16,171 nucleotides of DNA from UBA7683 sp964643895 (GCA_964643895.1 CAZXUE010000019.1:1-16171), one strand, 5' to 3'; shown: positions 6,637 to 14,051, numbered from the stretch's first letter. Notes: generated from the letters alone by a model not told the origin. Translations and numbers: made by a program.

Positions 6637-7791
6637 ATGGCCCGAATTTTACTGGCAGGGGGAGGTTCTGGCGGTCACGTAACACCGCTTCGAGCTATTG
6701 CCGCAGAACTTGGTCAGAAACACGAGATTGTTATTATGACTGATCGAGGATTTGTTGAACAAACACGCTACCTTTTTCAAGATCAACCGCAACGTACCAT
6801 ACGAACAATTTTTTCAGGTAAGTATCGACGATATGCCAATAAATCGTTTTTATGGCATATAACGCACGCGCCAACAGTTTTAAAGAATCTCCGCGACATA
6901 ACACTTATTTTAATGGGTACGGTACAGTCTATTAACTATTTTCTATGGCATCGACCTAAAGTTGTGTTCTGTAAGGGCGGCTATGTGTGTGTACCAATCG
7001 GTATTGCGGCACAACTTTTTAAAGTACCAATTATTATTCATGATTCTGATACACATCCAGGGCTTACGAATCGACTACTTTCACGCTGGGCCCTAAAGAT
7101 AGCAACCGGCATGCCAAGCAAGTATTATCAGTATGATACTCAGAAAATGATCTATAGCGGCATTCCGGTTGCGGCAGCTTTTCTGCCCGTCACGAGTGCT
7201 CAGCAGCGAAAGGCAAAGCTCTCAACGGGCTTTCAACCAGACAAGCCACTGCTGCTTGTCACTGGAGGTGGTACGGGAGCTAAAGAGCTCAATAATCTGA
7301 TTGTTCGAATTGCTCCTACGCTTCTTCGTGAAGGCTGGCAGATTGCGCAAGTAACCGGTAAGCAAAAAGACGCTTCTGTCCGTGCGGCTCGTGAGACGAT
7401 TGAAGAAGCGCTGGCTAAACACTGGCACATATATGATTTTACTGAACTACTTGCGCTTGTGCAGGCGGCAGATGTAGTGGTGAGTCGCGCTGGTGCGACG
7501 GCAATGCAAGAATACGCAAATGCTCAGAAGCCAGTCATTTTAGTGCCAAGCCCCTATCTTACTGGCGGTCATCAGATTAAAAATGCGGAGCTCTTTGCAG
7601 AGCATGACGCCGCGATGGTCTTGGATGAGCGATTATTAGTAAAAGACAGCCATCCGCTCGCTGCCGCCATATCCGAGCTCGGTATCGACAGCAAAAAACG
7701 CAGCGCTTTTGCTCATCGCTTACATAAAAATTTTGCCAAACCGCAAGCCACGAAAGAATTAGCACAAATTATTCTCGATGTACTAAAATGA
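6637..7791 (+). CDS. murG: UDP-GlcNAc:lipid I N-acetylglucosaminyltransferase MurG
   Basis: MurG is a peripheral GT-B enzyme that adds GlcNAc to lipid I to give lipid II. At 384 residues it has the N-terminal loop GGGSGGHVTP (8-17), KGGY (113-116), the central loop GGGTGA (210-215), SRAGATAMQE (283-292) for UDP-GlcNAc binding, and a GHQIKNAE segment (311-318). The region that in E. coli reads HEQNGIAGLTN is HDSDTHPGLTN here (135-145), so E, Q and N are replaced by D, S and D. AAGGGGAGG at 6616-6624 precedes the ATG, which lies two bases after the ftsW stop. Neither murD nor murC is next to it. Confidence 0.94.
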   Translation: MARILLAGGGSGGHVTPLRAIAAELGQKHEIVIMTDRGFVEQTRYLFQDQPQRTIRTIFSGKYRRYANKSFLWHITHAPTVLKNLRDITLILMGTVQSINYFLWHRPKVVFCKGGYVCVPIGIAAQLFKVPIIIHDSDTHPGLTNRLLSRWALKIATGMPSKYYQYDTQKMIYSGIPVAAAFLPVTSAQQRKAKLSTGFQPDKPLLLVTGGGTGAKELNNLIVRIAPTLLREGWQIAQVTGKQKDASVRAARETIEEALAKHWHIYDFTELLALVQAADVVVSRAGATAMQEYANAQKPVILVPSPYLTGGHQIKNAELFAEHDAAMVLDERLLVKDSHPLAAAISELGIDSKKRSAFAHRLHKNFAKPQATKELAQIILDVLK

Positions 7792-7856
7792 CAGGTTAAA
7801 ACTATCTTCAGTTTGAGGCGGGCGCTCTACCTGTAGTGTTCGGTTGGCAATTGGGG

Positions 7857-7862
7857 TATACT
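7857..7862 (+). promoter_or_regulatory. Possible -10 box for ftsQ
   Basis: TATACT sits 30 bases before the ftsQ ATG in the 101-base gap after murG. No good -35 lies 16-18 bases upstream (the best, TAGTGT at 7834-7839, is poor). It may allow separate ftsQ transcription; ftsQ has no clear Shine-Dalgarno sequence. Confidence 0.3.
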
Positions 7863-7892
7863 AAAACCAAGAATTAAGTATGAAATAAACAA

Positions 7893-8842
7893 ATGTTACG
7901 AAAAAAAACAGATCAATCATTTTCGTCAGTACGTGCTCGGCAGCCAAAAGCTGCTTTGAGCGAAACGTTTCGGCGTAATAACGTGGTAATATCTCGATCA
8001 CAACGTGAGATGGCGGCGCACCAGCAATCGGTTACGCAGCGGCAGCAAGATCGCAAGAAGCAGTTAGCGCGGCAGCAAATCCGTGGCAGATTTGTTTTGA
8101 TATGTGCAGTGCTACTGGTCGCAATTCTGGGTTATCGCATGCGGCTCAATACTGCTATGCTCAGTACCAACGCCTCAAGTAGATTAACAGCTGAACTTTC
8201 AGGGCAGTATCAAACGAGTATATTGAAGGCATACGACACTCATACAATTTCGAGACAGTCTTGNNNNNNNNNNAGTCTTGGCTACTTGACGAGGCCGGTT
8301 TTAAAGACGCGCTTATGAAGCAGTACCCAGAGATTGAACGACTTGAAGTGTCCTCATCTGCACCGCTGAGTACTGCTTTGAAAGTTGATTTACGGTTCCG
8401 AAAGGCGGTTTTTACTTGGAAAGATGCGAGCAATACTCAGCAGTTTGTTGATAACAACGGTGTGTTGTTTTCAAAGAATCTTGATCCGGCCGTGAACATT
8501 ACTAAACTTATTCAAATTGAAGATCAAAGTGGTGTAGTGCTTGATACTGGCACTTCAGTCTTGAGTAAACAGCTCATTCAGTTTATTGGTCAGCTGTACG
8601 CACAGCTTCCACCCATCTATGGACGAGAGGTGAGTGTAGCCAGGGTCATAATCCCACGCTCAACCAGGGAGGTTCATGTACAGCTCAGCAGTCAACCATA
8701 TCTCATTAAACTTAACTCAACGCGGCCTCTAGAAGAGCAGGTAGGGGAGTTGGGCTCATTGCTCGGTTACTTGAGGACTAAAAGTATTATCCCAAGTACT
8801 TATATTGATCTGCGGACACGGCATAAAGCGTTCTATAAATAG
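7893..8842 (+). CDS. ftsQ: Divisome protein FtsQ/DivIB-like (interrupted only by an assembly gap)
   Basis: FtsQ/DivIB proteins anchor the FtsQBL complex, with a POTRA domain outside the membrane. The product has a long basic, glutamine-rich cytoplasmic region (1-65), one membrane helix (about 66-82) and an extracytoplasmic part with PEIERLEV and DLRFRKAVFTWK, as in POTRA domains of this family, and the position at the end of the dcw run fits. Ten N at 8264-8273 put the two halves in different frames. AGTCTTG lies on both sides of the Ns; removing the Ns and one copy (17 bases) restores a single frame reading ISRQSWLLDEAGF and a protein of about 310 residues. So the gene is probably intact. 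ftsA and ftsZ do not follow. Confidence 0.8.
8264..8273. other. Assembly gap (10 N), probably an artefact
   Basis: The run of Ns is flanked on both sides by AGTCTTG (8257-8263 and 8274-8280). This is what results when two contigs with a short unrecognised overlap are joined with a fixed filler. Merging the overlap restores the ftsQ frame. Confidence 0.9.
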
Positions 8843-8875
8843 GGAGTTTCGTGGATTGTAAATGGTCGGTGGTTG

Positions 8876-8894
8876 GTCGCTTAAACTAAGCGAC
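8876..8894 (+). terminator. Hairpin 34 bases after ftsQ, possible terminator
   Basis: GTCGCTTA at 8876-8883 pairs with TAAGCGAC at 8887-8894 around the loop AAC: eight perfect pairs. The downstream bases are A-rich rather than T-rich on the plus strand, so termination would be factor-assisted or weak. Its position after the last dcw gene makes a terminator or RNA-end-protecting role likely. Confidence 0.45.
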
Positions 8895-9080
8895 ATCAAT
8901 TAAAACGAACCACGTCTTCCACTCTTCTCTTCATGTTCGTATTTTGTTCGAGTATTATATTTCTGAAAAAAATATATAAAACATATAAAAATAGGAAAAT
9001 GCAAATTTAGCAAAAAATTGAATGATGGAGGGGAGAGAGCAGTATAAAAACATTGCGGCATGAAAATGTCAAAAATGCAA

Positions 9081-9105
9081 CTTTTCACAAGGAACTGTGG
9101 AAAAG
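9081..9105. repeat. Inverted repeat of two DnaA-box-like sequences
   Basis: CTTTTCACA and TGTGGAAAAG face each other across six bases; the right half is the DnaA-box variant TTTTCCACA on the minus strand and the left half lacks one C. The A/T-rich tract on its left could be an unwinding region, but with so few boxes an origin is not supported. Confidence 0.3.
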
Positions 9106-9272
9106 TCAAATTAGCGTGCGGTTGCAGAAGGCGTGACATGGTGCGGCGGCTACACGGATACGGTAGGTTAAAAGTAAGTTTACAGAAGATGAAGGAGACG
9201 TTTTTTAGTAGAATACTTGCAGAAAGTCCCCTGCTGGGGAGTGCTTATGTTCATCAAGGGAAGGTTTATGAT

Positions 9273-9300
9273 ATGTCGCAAAATATACATTGTGCGACAT
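9273..9300. repeat. Perfect 8-bp hairpin
   Basis: ATGTCGCA at 9273-9280 pairs with TGCGACAT at 9293-9300 around a 12-base A/T-rich loop. Together with the stem-loop at 9433-9452 it suggests RNA or protein-binding structure in an otherwise unexplained region. Confidence 0.45.
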
Positions 9301-9505
9301 TACATTACTATCTTAAAGACGTATGCACACTCATCTTTCTTATGCTTATAACTCGTGGTTTTTTCTATTTGCTTGAGTTGACTTATGCTCCTCACCTGTC
9401 TTTGCGCGTTATTGTGAGTATGCGCGCCTTACGGCATAACTTCGTTTATGCCTCCGTGCATCGTTATTGTTCGTATTTTGTACATTACTAAAAATTAGCC
9501 AACAA

Positions 9506-9533
9506 CGTTATTCTGAGTGTAGCCAAAGGATCT
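9506..9533. repeat. Possible remnant of a dispersed palindromic repeat
   Basis: The segment starts CGTTATTCTGAG and ends AAGGATCT, which resembles one arm of the ATTCTGA.../...GGATCT intergenic palindromes common in many bacterial genomes. No full partner arm is visible here, so this is at best a degenerate half copy. Confidence 0.25.
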
Positions 9534-9641
9534 GATATGGTTTGGAGATTACTATCTTTGCAAGAATAGCGCAAGACCACCACTCATTGAATGTTCGTTT
9601 TTTGTTTACCCTACTCTTGCATCTGCATCACCAACAGTAAT

Positions 9642-9875
9642 TTAACGCCGCAAATGATTTATTGCACCGCTTAATCCAAGTTTACCGGCAGCTCTACGAA
9701 TTCTCGTAAATTTTTGAGGATGCAAAGAAGCCGCAGCCTGCACGTTGGGCTGATGATGCTGTTCTCGCAGTATCTTTATTTCTTTAATCTTCTGATTATT
9801 CCGGCGCGTTAAATACAATAAAATGCCAATAATTGGAATATAAAGCCACCAACTCGTCAGCAAAAACTTAATCAC
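9642..9875 (-). CDS. Small single-span membrane protein of unknown function
   Basis: I do not recognise a family. The 77-residue product starts at GTG 9875 and has an N-terminal hydrophobic helix (about residues 4-22, with WWLYIPIIGILLYL), then a strongly basic tail (TRRNNQKIKEIK and later RIRRAAGKLG), so it should sit in the membrane with the positive tail in the cytoplasm. An extended -10 (TGTTATAAT) ends 6 bases before the GTG, so the message would be leaderless, which supports this start despite the absence of a Shine-Dalgarno sequence. It lies 42 bases after the stop of the upstream HARE-HTH gene on the same strand and might also be read through from it. Confidence 0.6.
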   Translation of the reverse strand: MIKFLLTSWWLYIPIIGILLYLTRRNNQKIKEIKILREQHHQPNVQAAASLHPQKFTRIRRAAGKLGLSGAINHLRR

Positions 9876-9881
9876 AAGCTT

Positions 9882-9890
9882 ATTATAACA
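9882..9890 (-). promoter_or_regulatory. Extended -10 promoter for the 77-aa membrane protein
   Basis: On the minus strand the bases read TGT then TATAAT (9887-9882), a perfect -10 with a TGn extension. Six bases follow before the GTG start, placing transcription initiation at the start codon itself. No -35 is visible, as is usual for extended -10 promoters. Confidence 0.5.
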
Positions 9891-9917
9891 GGCGAGCCCT
9901 GCTCAGCCCGGGAATTG

Positions 9918-10952
9918 CTACTCAGCGAGTTCGTAGGTGGCTTTTGCTACTCGCTTGAACTGTGGTTTGCCCTGGAGGTTAAGTAGAATGGTCGTTTCTT
10001 TTACCTGGCGGCTCTTGAGGACTTCGCGGACGATGTCGTCGCGGTGCATTGGTTCTTTCGATTTCTTCAAGATCTTGGTGATAATATCAGATACAGTTCC
10101 CTTGCTGTAGCCCCACTCTTTCAGGGCATAGATACCGCGGCCAATTAATACAAAACGAGCATCTTTAATAAGCTCGTTATGAATGGCCTGAGTAGTAACG
10201 TCTTTACGCTTAAAGTCAGACTCTTTGATCTTTTCGGCGATTTCAGAAAAGTGCATCGGCTTTTCATTTTCTTGCAGAATCACGTAAATCTTATCGCGGA
10301 TATTCTTAGGATTGACTAGTGGCCATTTGATGTGACCCCATTGATCTTTAAGGTTTGCGAGATTCTTGCTGGCACTTGCGATCGCGCGAACGTGATCTGG
10401 GTGTTCGTAGCCACTCACCTTCTCGTGCAGCTGGGCAATAGTCAGCGGCTGACCGTGGGTTTTAATGGCCTTCACGATGTCTGAGACGCGGTCTCTTAGG
10501 GTTTTTTCATCGTAATGTTCTTTGATAGCGACCGCCTGATGGTAGTCGTCGTTTTCGTCAAGCACTGCAAGTCGGGGCGCGAGCGTTGCCAGAAATGCCA
10601 CATGTGCGCGATCGCGTTCGTCGCCGCTGTTCCCTACTTTCTCGGCAAGGTCACTCACGCGAGCAACTCGGCCCAATTCAGAAAGCTGCTTGATAAATTC
10701 TTTTTCAACATCCTGCATATGCGGAAGTTCATTCTTCTCAGCAGCAATTTTTAGGCGAATAAGGATTGCTTTTTCAAGCTGGCGAACACGTTCACGAGTG
10801 ATGCCAAGGAGCTCGCCAATCTGTTCGAGAGTTTCTTTTCGGTCATACAAACCAAATCGACGGGCTATAATTTCGCGTTCGCGATCACGCTCAATTGTTT
10901 CTAAGATTTCCTTAGCAGCCTTCTTGATGTCGAGATTGGTTGTCTGTTCCAT
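9918..10952 (-). CDS. Sigma-70 region 4 / HARE-HTH fusion protein, RNA polymerase-associated regulator
   Basis: The N-terminus (about 15-70) looks like sigma-70 region 4, with a helix-turn-helix LEQIGELLGITRERVRQLEK (42-61) of the type that reads -35 elements. No region 2 or 3 is present, so it cannot act as a complete sigma factor. The remainder is a row of winged-helix-like units: about 152-211, a HARE-HTH domain at about 217-281 (IRDKIYVILQ, HFSEIAEKI, GRGIYALKEWG), as in the delta subunit RpoE of Gram-positive RNA polymerase, and about 285-344. It probably modulates RNA polymerase or binds DNA; the exact role is unknown. I start at ATG 10952, preceded by GAGGAA; a TTG at 10967 in the same frame overlaps that Shine-Dalgarno sequence. 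A near-consensus promoter lies upstream. Confidence 0.8.
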   Translation of the reverse strand: MEQTTNLDIKKAAKEILETIERDREREIIARRFGLYDRKETLEQIGELLGITRERVRQLEKAILIRLKIAAEKNELPHMQDVEKEFIKQLSELGRVARVSDLAEKVGNSGDERDRAHVAFLATLAPRLAVLDENDDYHQAVAIKEHYDEKTLRDRVSDIVKAIKTHGQPLTIAQLHEKVSGYEHPDHVRAIASASKNLANLKDQWGHIKWPLVNPKNIRDKIYVILQENEKPMHFSEIAEKIKESDFKRKDVTTQAIHNELIKDARFVLIGRGIYALKEWGYSKGTVSDIITKILKKSKEPMHRDDIVREVLKSRQVKETTILLNLQGKPQFKRVAKATYELAE

Positions 10953-10996
10953 AACTTCCTCTTGCAAATTAACTTAATTTATTGTGGATTTACCAT

Positions 10997-11025
10997 ATTT
11001 TAATACATATATTTTTGAAAGTCAA
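10997..11025 (-). promoter_or_regulatory. Promoter of the HARE-HTH gene
   Basis: On the minus strand TTGACT (11025-11020) and TAAAAT (11002-10997) are separated by exactly 17 bases. Transcription would start near 10990, leaving a leader of about 38 bases that contains the GAGGAA ribosome binding site. Confidence 0.6.
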
Positions 11026-11048
11026 TACGTTTTCTCGTATATGTACAA

Positions 11049-11057
11049 ATTATAGCA
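11049..11057 (-). promoter_or_regulatory. Second possible upstream promoter (extended -10)
   Basis: The minus strand reads TGC followed by TATAAT (11054-11049), an extended -10 without a clear -35, about 50 bases upstream of the main promoter of the HARE-HTH gene. Confidence 0.35.
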
Positions 11058-11154
11058 CTAAATAGCAGGTATTCCAAATACATGAACACACTAGATGTAA
11101 CCTTTTATGCTTGTCAAAAGCAGTAAATAATAAGCATATCTACAGATGTAATCT

Positions 11155-11225
11155 CAAATTCCAAGCACCAAAATACAAATAAATACTAAATCCTAATATC
11201 GAAATACTAAACAAATTCCAAATTA
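11155..11225. repeat. A-rich degenerate short-unit repeat tract
   Basis: The sequence cycles through related words such as AAATTCCAA, AAATACAAAT, AATACTAAA and AATCCTAA. It carries no reading frame or hairpin of note. A similar style of sequence (AATTTGTAATTTGTG) stands at about 1030-1048 before rsmH, in the opposite orientation. Confidence 0.5.
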
Positions 11226-11229
11226 GAAT

Positions 11230-11655
11230 GACCAAAACTCGAAACGAGCCAGCTCACCCATGCCACTGCAGCCCCTCCAACCATGATACATCTTCGCCAA
11301 AGGCTACGATGCACAGGGTGGAGTGTGAGCCCGCCCTCCGGAGCCTTGGCGCAGGAGGGTTCCGCAGCAGCCCGAGAACTAGCTTAGGCTTGGAACATCG
11401 TCTTGGTGAGTTCTGGTTGGCAGTTTTGTTTTGCTTTTGCTGCCAAAAGCGAATGAGAGAATGTCTCTTCCTCACTTTTGCTGCCAAAAGTAAGGCAAAA
11501 GCACCGCCTAGGTTCAAAAAGCACGATGGTCGCCAAGCCCTGTCATACTCTGGAGCCTGCGGAACTCGCTCACGCTGTTCGCTCAAACATCCTCGGCTCG
11601 CAGGGTACGCCAAGGCTGGGCTCTCTCGGTTTTTGAGTAGGCGGGGGAACTGTAT
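11230..11655. repeat. GC-rich palindromic intergenic repeat block
   Basis: The block is richer in GC than its flanks and contains the 16-base palindrome-like unit CTTTTGCTGCCAAAAG twice, at 11434-11449 and 11475-11490, plus further inverted pairs such as AGAACT/AGTTCT and CCTGCG/CGCAGG. Its two edges (around 11233-11250 and 11615-11637) form a loose inverted repeat. This looks like a dispersed non-coding repeat or a decayed element, not a gene. Membership of a genome-wide family is inference. Confidence 0.5.
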
Positions 11656-11670
11656 CCGCCTACAGCGGAT
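11637..11670. terminator. Two overlapping, mutually exclusive hairpins at the end of topA
   Basis: GTAGGCGG (11637-11644) pairs with CCGCCTAC (11656-11663), and ATCCGC (11654-11659) pairs with GCGGAT (11665-11670); they share bases, so only one can form at a time. The second touches the topA stop. A TATTTTTT tract lies on the plus-strand side (11671-11678), so it would be a good intrinsic terminator for plus-strand transcription; for topA itself (minus) no U-tract follows. Confidence 0.5.
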
Positions 11671-14051
11671 TATTTTTTGGCAGATCGGCGTTTGAAGGTT
11701 CTTTTGCCTTTTGCGGGGGCTTCTGCGAGGAGCTTTTTGGCTTCCTCGTGGGTAACTTTCTTGGGGTCGGTGTCTTTTGGAATTTTGGCATTTTTGGTGC
11801 CGTCGGTTATGTAAGGGCCGAACCTTCCGTTTAATACTTTGATACCATCGCCGAAGTCGGCGATGTTTTTCTCTGCCTCAGCCTTTAACTTTGCGGTGTA
11901 GAGCTCTTTCGCCTGGTCAGGCGTGATTGTATGCGGTTCAAGCGTTTTATTGCTTACGTTTTGCTTGTCTACTTGAATATACGGCCCAAAACGGCCAATA
12001 TTCGCTTTGATTTCTTTGCCATCTTCAGTTTGTCCAACGGTTCGCGGCAGCTCGAAGGCTTTTAGGGCCTCATCAAGCGTGACGGTTTCAAGCTTTGCGC
12101 CTTTTGGAAGCGGTGCAAATTGCGGTTTTTCCTCTTTATCTTCAGTCGCACCATGCTGCAGCATGGGGCCAAAGCGTCCAAATCGAGCTAAAATCGGTTT
12201 TCCGGTTTTAGGGTGCACCCCTATTTCGCGTGCTTGGGCGACGGTTGAGCGGTCAATGCTGCCGGAGTTTTCAATCAATTTGTGAAACGGATCATAAAAC
12301 TCGTTTAACATCTCATTACGAGCCAACTTATTAGCAGCAATTTGATCAAATTCTTCCTCTACAGCAGCCGTAAAACCATAGTCTACGACTTGGTCGAAGT
12401 GATCTACTAGAAAATCATTGAGAACTTTTCCAGCAGCAGTTGGCACTAGTTTGCCCCTATCTGAGCCGGTTTTTTCTTGCACAATTTCACGCACGATGTC
12501 ATTCCGAACTTGTTTCGGAATCTGCTCTTGGGCGTTTGTAGATCCTGAAACAAGTTCAGAATGACCGGAGGGCACGTATGACAACACGATCACATCGCGT
12601 GGCTCGCCTTCGTTTTCACCTTTTTCTGCATAGCCTCGTACTTGTACTGTATTGATGATCGTAGCGTAGGTGGATGGGCGACCGATGCCAAGATCTTCAA
12701 GTTTTTTAACCAGCGAGCCTTCGGTGTAGCGTGCTGGTGGACGGGCAAATATTTGGCGAGCAGATGCAATTTCTAGCTCCAGCCGATCGTCCGCAGCGAG
12801 TGCTGGTAAAATCTCAGGGTCTTTTTTGCTGCCGCCATATACTCTCAGGAAGCCATCAAATAAAATCACCTCACCTTTAGCTTCAAAGATGTATTTGCTG
12901 GTTGAAATTATAATGCTCACTGTAGTCTTTTCCAGTTTAGCAGGCGCCATCTGGCTTGCTAGGGTGCGATTTCGGATTAGTTCGTAGAGCTTCTGGTTGT
13001 AGCTATCGCTACCGGCAGAGGTGGTTTTCACATCTGTTGGCCTGATGGCTTCGTGGGCTTCTTGAGCGCTGGAATTCTTGGTTTTGAAGGTTCTAAATTG
13101 ATGGTACTTCTCGCCGTACTCTTTTTTGATAAACTCAGTCATTTGAGCTAAAGCTTGATTGCTAAGATTGACCGAGTCGGTACGCATGTAGGTGATCTTG
13201 CCTTCTTGGTATAACTTTTGGGCAGCCGACATGGTTGCTTTGGCGCTGAAACCGAGCCGGCTGTTAGCATCTTGCTGCAGGGTGCTGGTAGTGAACGGCG
13301 CTGAAGGGTTGCGGGTGCCAGGATTAGTTTCAACGCTACCTACTGTAAATGAGGCGTTTTTGAGGCTTTCTAAGAACTCTTGAGCCTCTTTTTCGGTATC
13401 AAAACGCTGTGGTAGCTCGGCCTTAACAAGGTCGCCATTATGCATAAACTCGGCAGTAACTTTAAACTGAAAGCTACCTTCAAAACTTTCAATTTCACGC
13501 TCACGCTCCACAAGCAATCGAACAGCCGGTGATTGCACCCGGCCAGCAGATTTACCACCTGGCACCTTCTGCCAGACGACTGGTGAGAGTTCAAAGCCAA
13601 CGATTCTATCTAAAATCTGCCGTGCTTGCTGGGCTTGTACGAGGTTCATATCTACGTACCGCGGATTTTTAATTGCCTCTTCAATTGCTCCTTTGGTGAT
13701 TTCATGAAACACAATCCGCTTAGTGGTCTTCGGATCAAGTTTCAGGACCTCACACAAATGCCAGGCAATCGCCTCACCTTCACGGTCTTCATCAGTTGCG
13801 AGCCAAACAGCCTGCGTTTCTTTGACGGCTTTTTTTAGCTCGGTGATGATCTTCTTTTTATCCGGATCAATCTCGTATACAGTTTCAAAACCGTTTTTTA
13901 CATCAATTGCCTCTTTGCCATCTTTGGTTTTTTTGGCAATCGAACGAATATGTCCAACCGAGGACATCACTTTAAAATCACTACCAAGATACTTCTCAAT
14001 AGTTTTCGCCTTAGCCGGGCTCTCTACAATAACAAGATTCTTTTTGCTCAT
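11670..14051 (-). CDS. topA: DNA topoisomerase I (type IA)
   Basis: TopA relaxes negatively supercoiled DNA by transient single-strand cleavage. The 793-residue protein has the N-terminal TOPRIM domain (VIVESPAKAKTIEKYLG; acidic DEDREGE at 87-93) and the active-site tyrosine Y288 in ITYMRTDS. The C-terminus has no Cys4 zinc fingers; it carries GRFGP repeats (ARFGRFGPMLQHG, NIGRFGPYIQ, NGRFGPYITDG) and a lysine/arginine-rich tail, a form found outside the proteobacteria. Residues about 495-518 (HSELVSGS ... KQVRND) are not part of the family: they are encoded by a palindromic repeat inserted in frame between IVLSYV and IVREIVQEKTG. GGAG lies 5 bases before the ATG. The upstream neighbour in other bacteria is often dprA; here a GC-rich gene lies between. 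Confidence 0.96.
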   Translation of the reverse strand: MSKKNLVIVESPAKAKTIEKYLGSDFKVMSSVGHIRSIAKKTKDGKEAIDVKNGFETVYEIDPDKKKIITELKKAVKETQAVWLATDEDREGEAIAWHLCEVLKLDPKTTKRIVFHEITKGAIEEAIKNPRYVDMNLVQAQQARQILDRIVGFELSPVVWQKVPGGKSAGRVQSPAVRLLVEREREIESFEGSFQFKVTAEFMHNGDLVKAELPQRFDTEKEAQEFLESLKNASFTVGSVETNPGTRNPSAPFTTSTLQQDANSRLGFSAKATMSAAQKLYQEGKITYMRTDSVNLSNQALAQMTEFIKKEYGEKYHQFRTFKTKNSSAQEAHEAIRPTDVKTTSAGSDSYNQKLYELIRNRTLASQMAPAKLEKTTVSIIISTSKYIFEAKGEVILFDGFLRVYGGSKKDPEILPALAADDRLELEIASARQIFARPPARYTEGSLVKKLEDLGIGRPSTYATIINTVQVRGYAEKGENEGEPRDVIVLSYVPSGHSELVSGSTNAQEQIPKQVRNDIVREIVQEKTGSDRGKLVPTAAGKVLNDFLVDHFDQVVDYGFTAAVEEEFDQIAANKLARNEMLNEFYDPFHKLIENSGSIDRSTVAQAREIGVHPKTGKPILARFGRFGPMLQHGATEDKEEKPQFAPLPKGAKLETVTLDEALKAFELPRTVGQTEDGKEIKANIGRFGPYIQVDKQNVSNKTLEPHTITPDQAKELYTAKLKAEAEKNIADFGDGIKVLNGRFGPYITDGTKNAKIPKDTDPKKVTHEEAKKLLAEAPAKGKRTFKRRSAKK
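12499..12564. repeat. Palindromic element inserted in frame within topA
   Basis: The 25 bases at 12499-12523 and the reverse complement of 12540-12564 agree at 22 positions, separated by a 16-base loop; the three differences still allow G-U pairs in RNA. The element encodes about 24 residues of TopA (HSELVSGS on one arm, KQVRND on the other). This is the hallmark of Rickettsia-palindromic-element-like repeats that insert in coding genes without breaking the frame. A related hairpin lies in the mraZ leader (195-216). Confidence 0.85.

Larger units (their letters stand above)
8843..9641. other. Long spacer after ftsQ with hairpins but no convincing gene
   Basis: This stretch separates the plus-strand dcw genes from the minus-strand block. 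It holds a hairpin at 8876-8894, an A/T-rich tract (about 8945-9020), a DnaA-box-like inverted repeat (9081-9105), stem-loops at 9273-9300 and 9433-9452, and 14-base direct repeats at 8934-8947 and 9468-9481. A 143-codon plus-strand frame at 9060-9491 is open but has no good ribosome binding site, unusual residue use (many C, H, R) and no recognisable domain. It could instead be a non-coding RNA locus or a degenerate gene. Confidence 0.5.
10953..11669. other. Spacer between topA and the HARE-HTH gene
   Basis: The right part upstream of the HARE-HTH gene holds its promoters. About 11155-11225 is A-rich low-complexity DNA made of variants of AAATTCC/AAATAC. About 11230-11655 is a GC-rich repeat block. 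Open frames there on both strands (about 120-155 codons) overlap each other, lack recognisable domains and carry the repeat's composition, so I do not call them genes. Confidence 0.55.

Noticed and set aside
9060..9491. 143-codon plus-strand frame after ftsQ
   Set aside because: Weak start, unusual richness in C, H and R, no domain, and it overlaps several hairpins; kept only as a note in the spacer entry.
11254..11613. 119-codon minus-strand frame and overlapping plus-strand frame
   Set aside because: Both fall in the GC-rich repeat block and contradict each other; repeat-derived composition explains the open frames.
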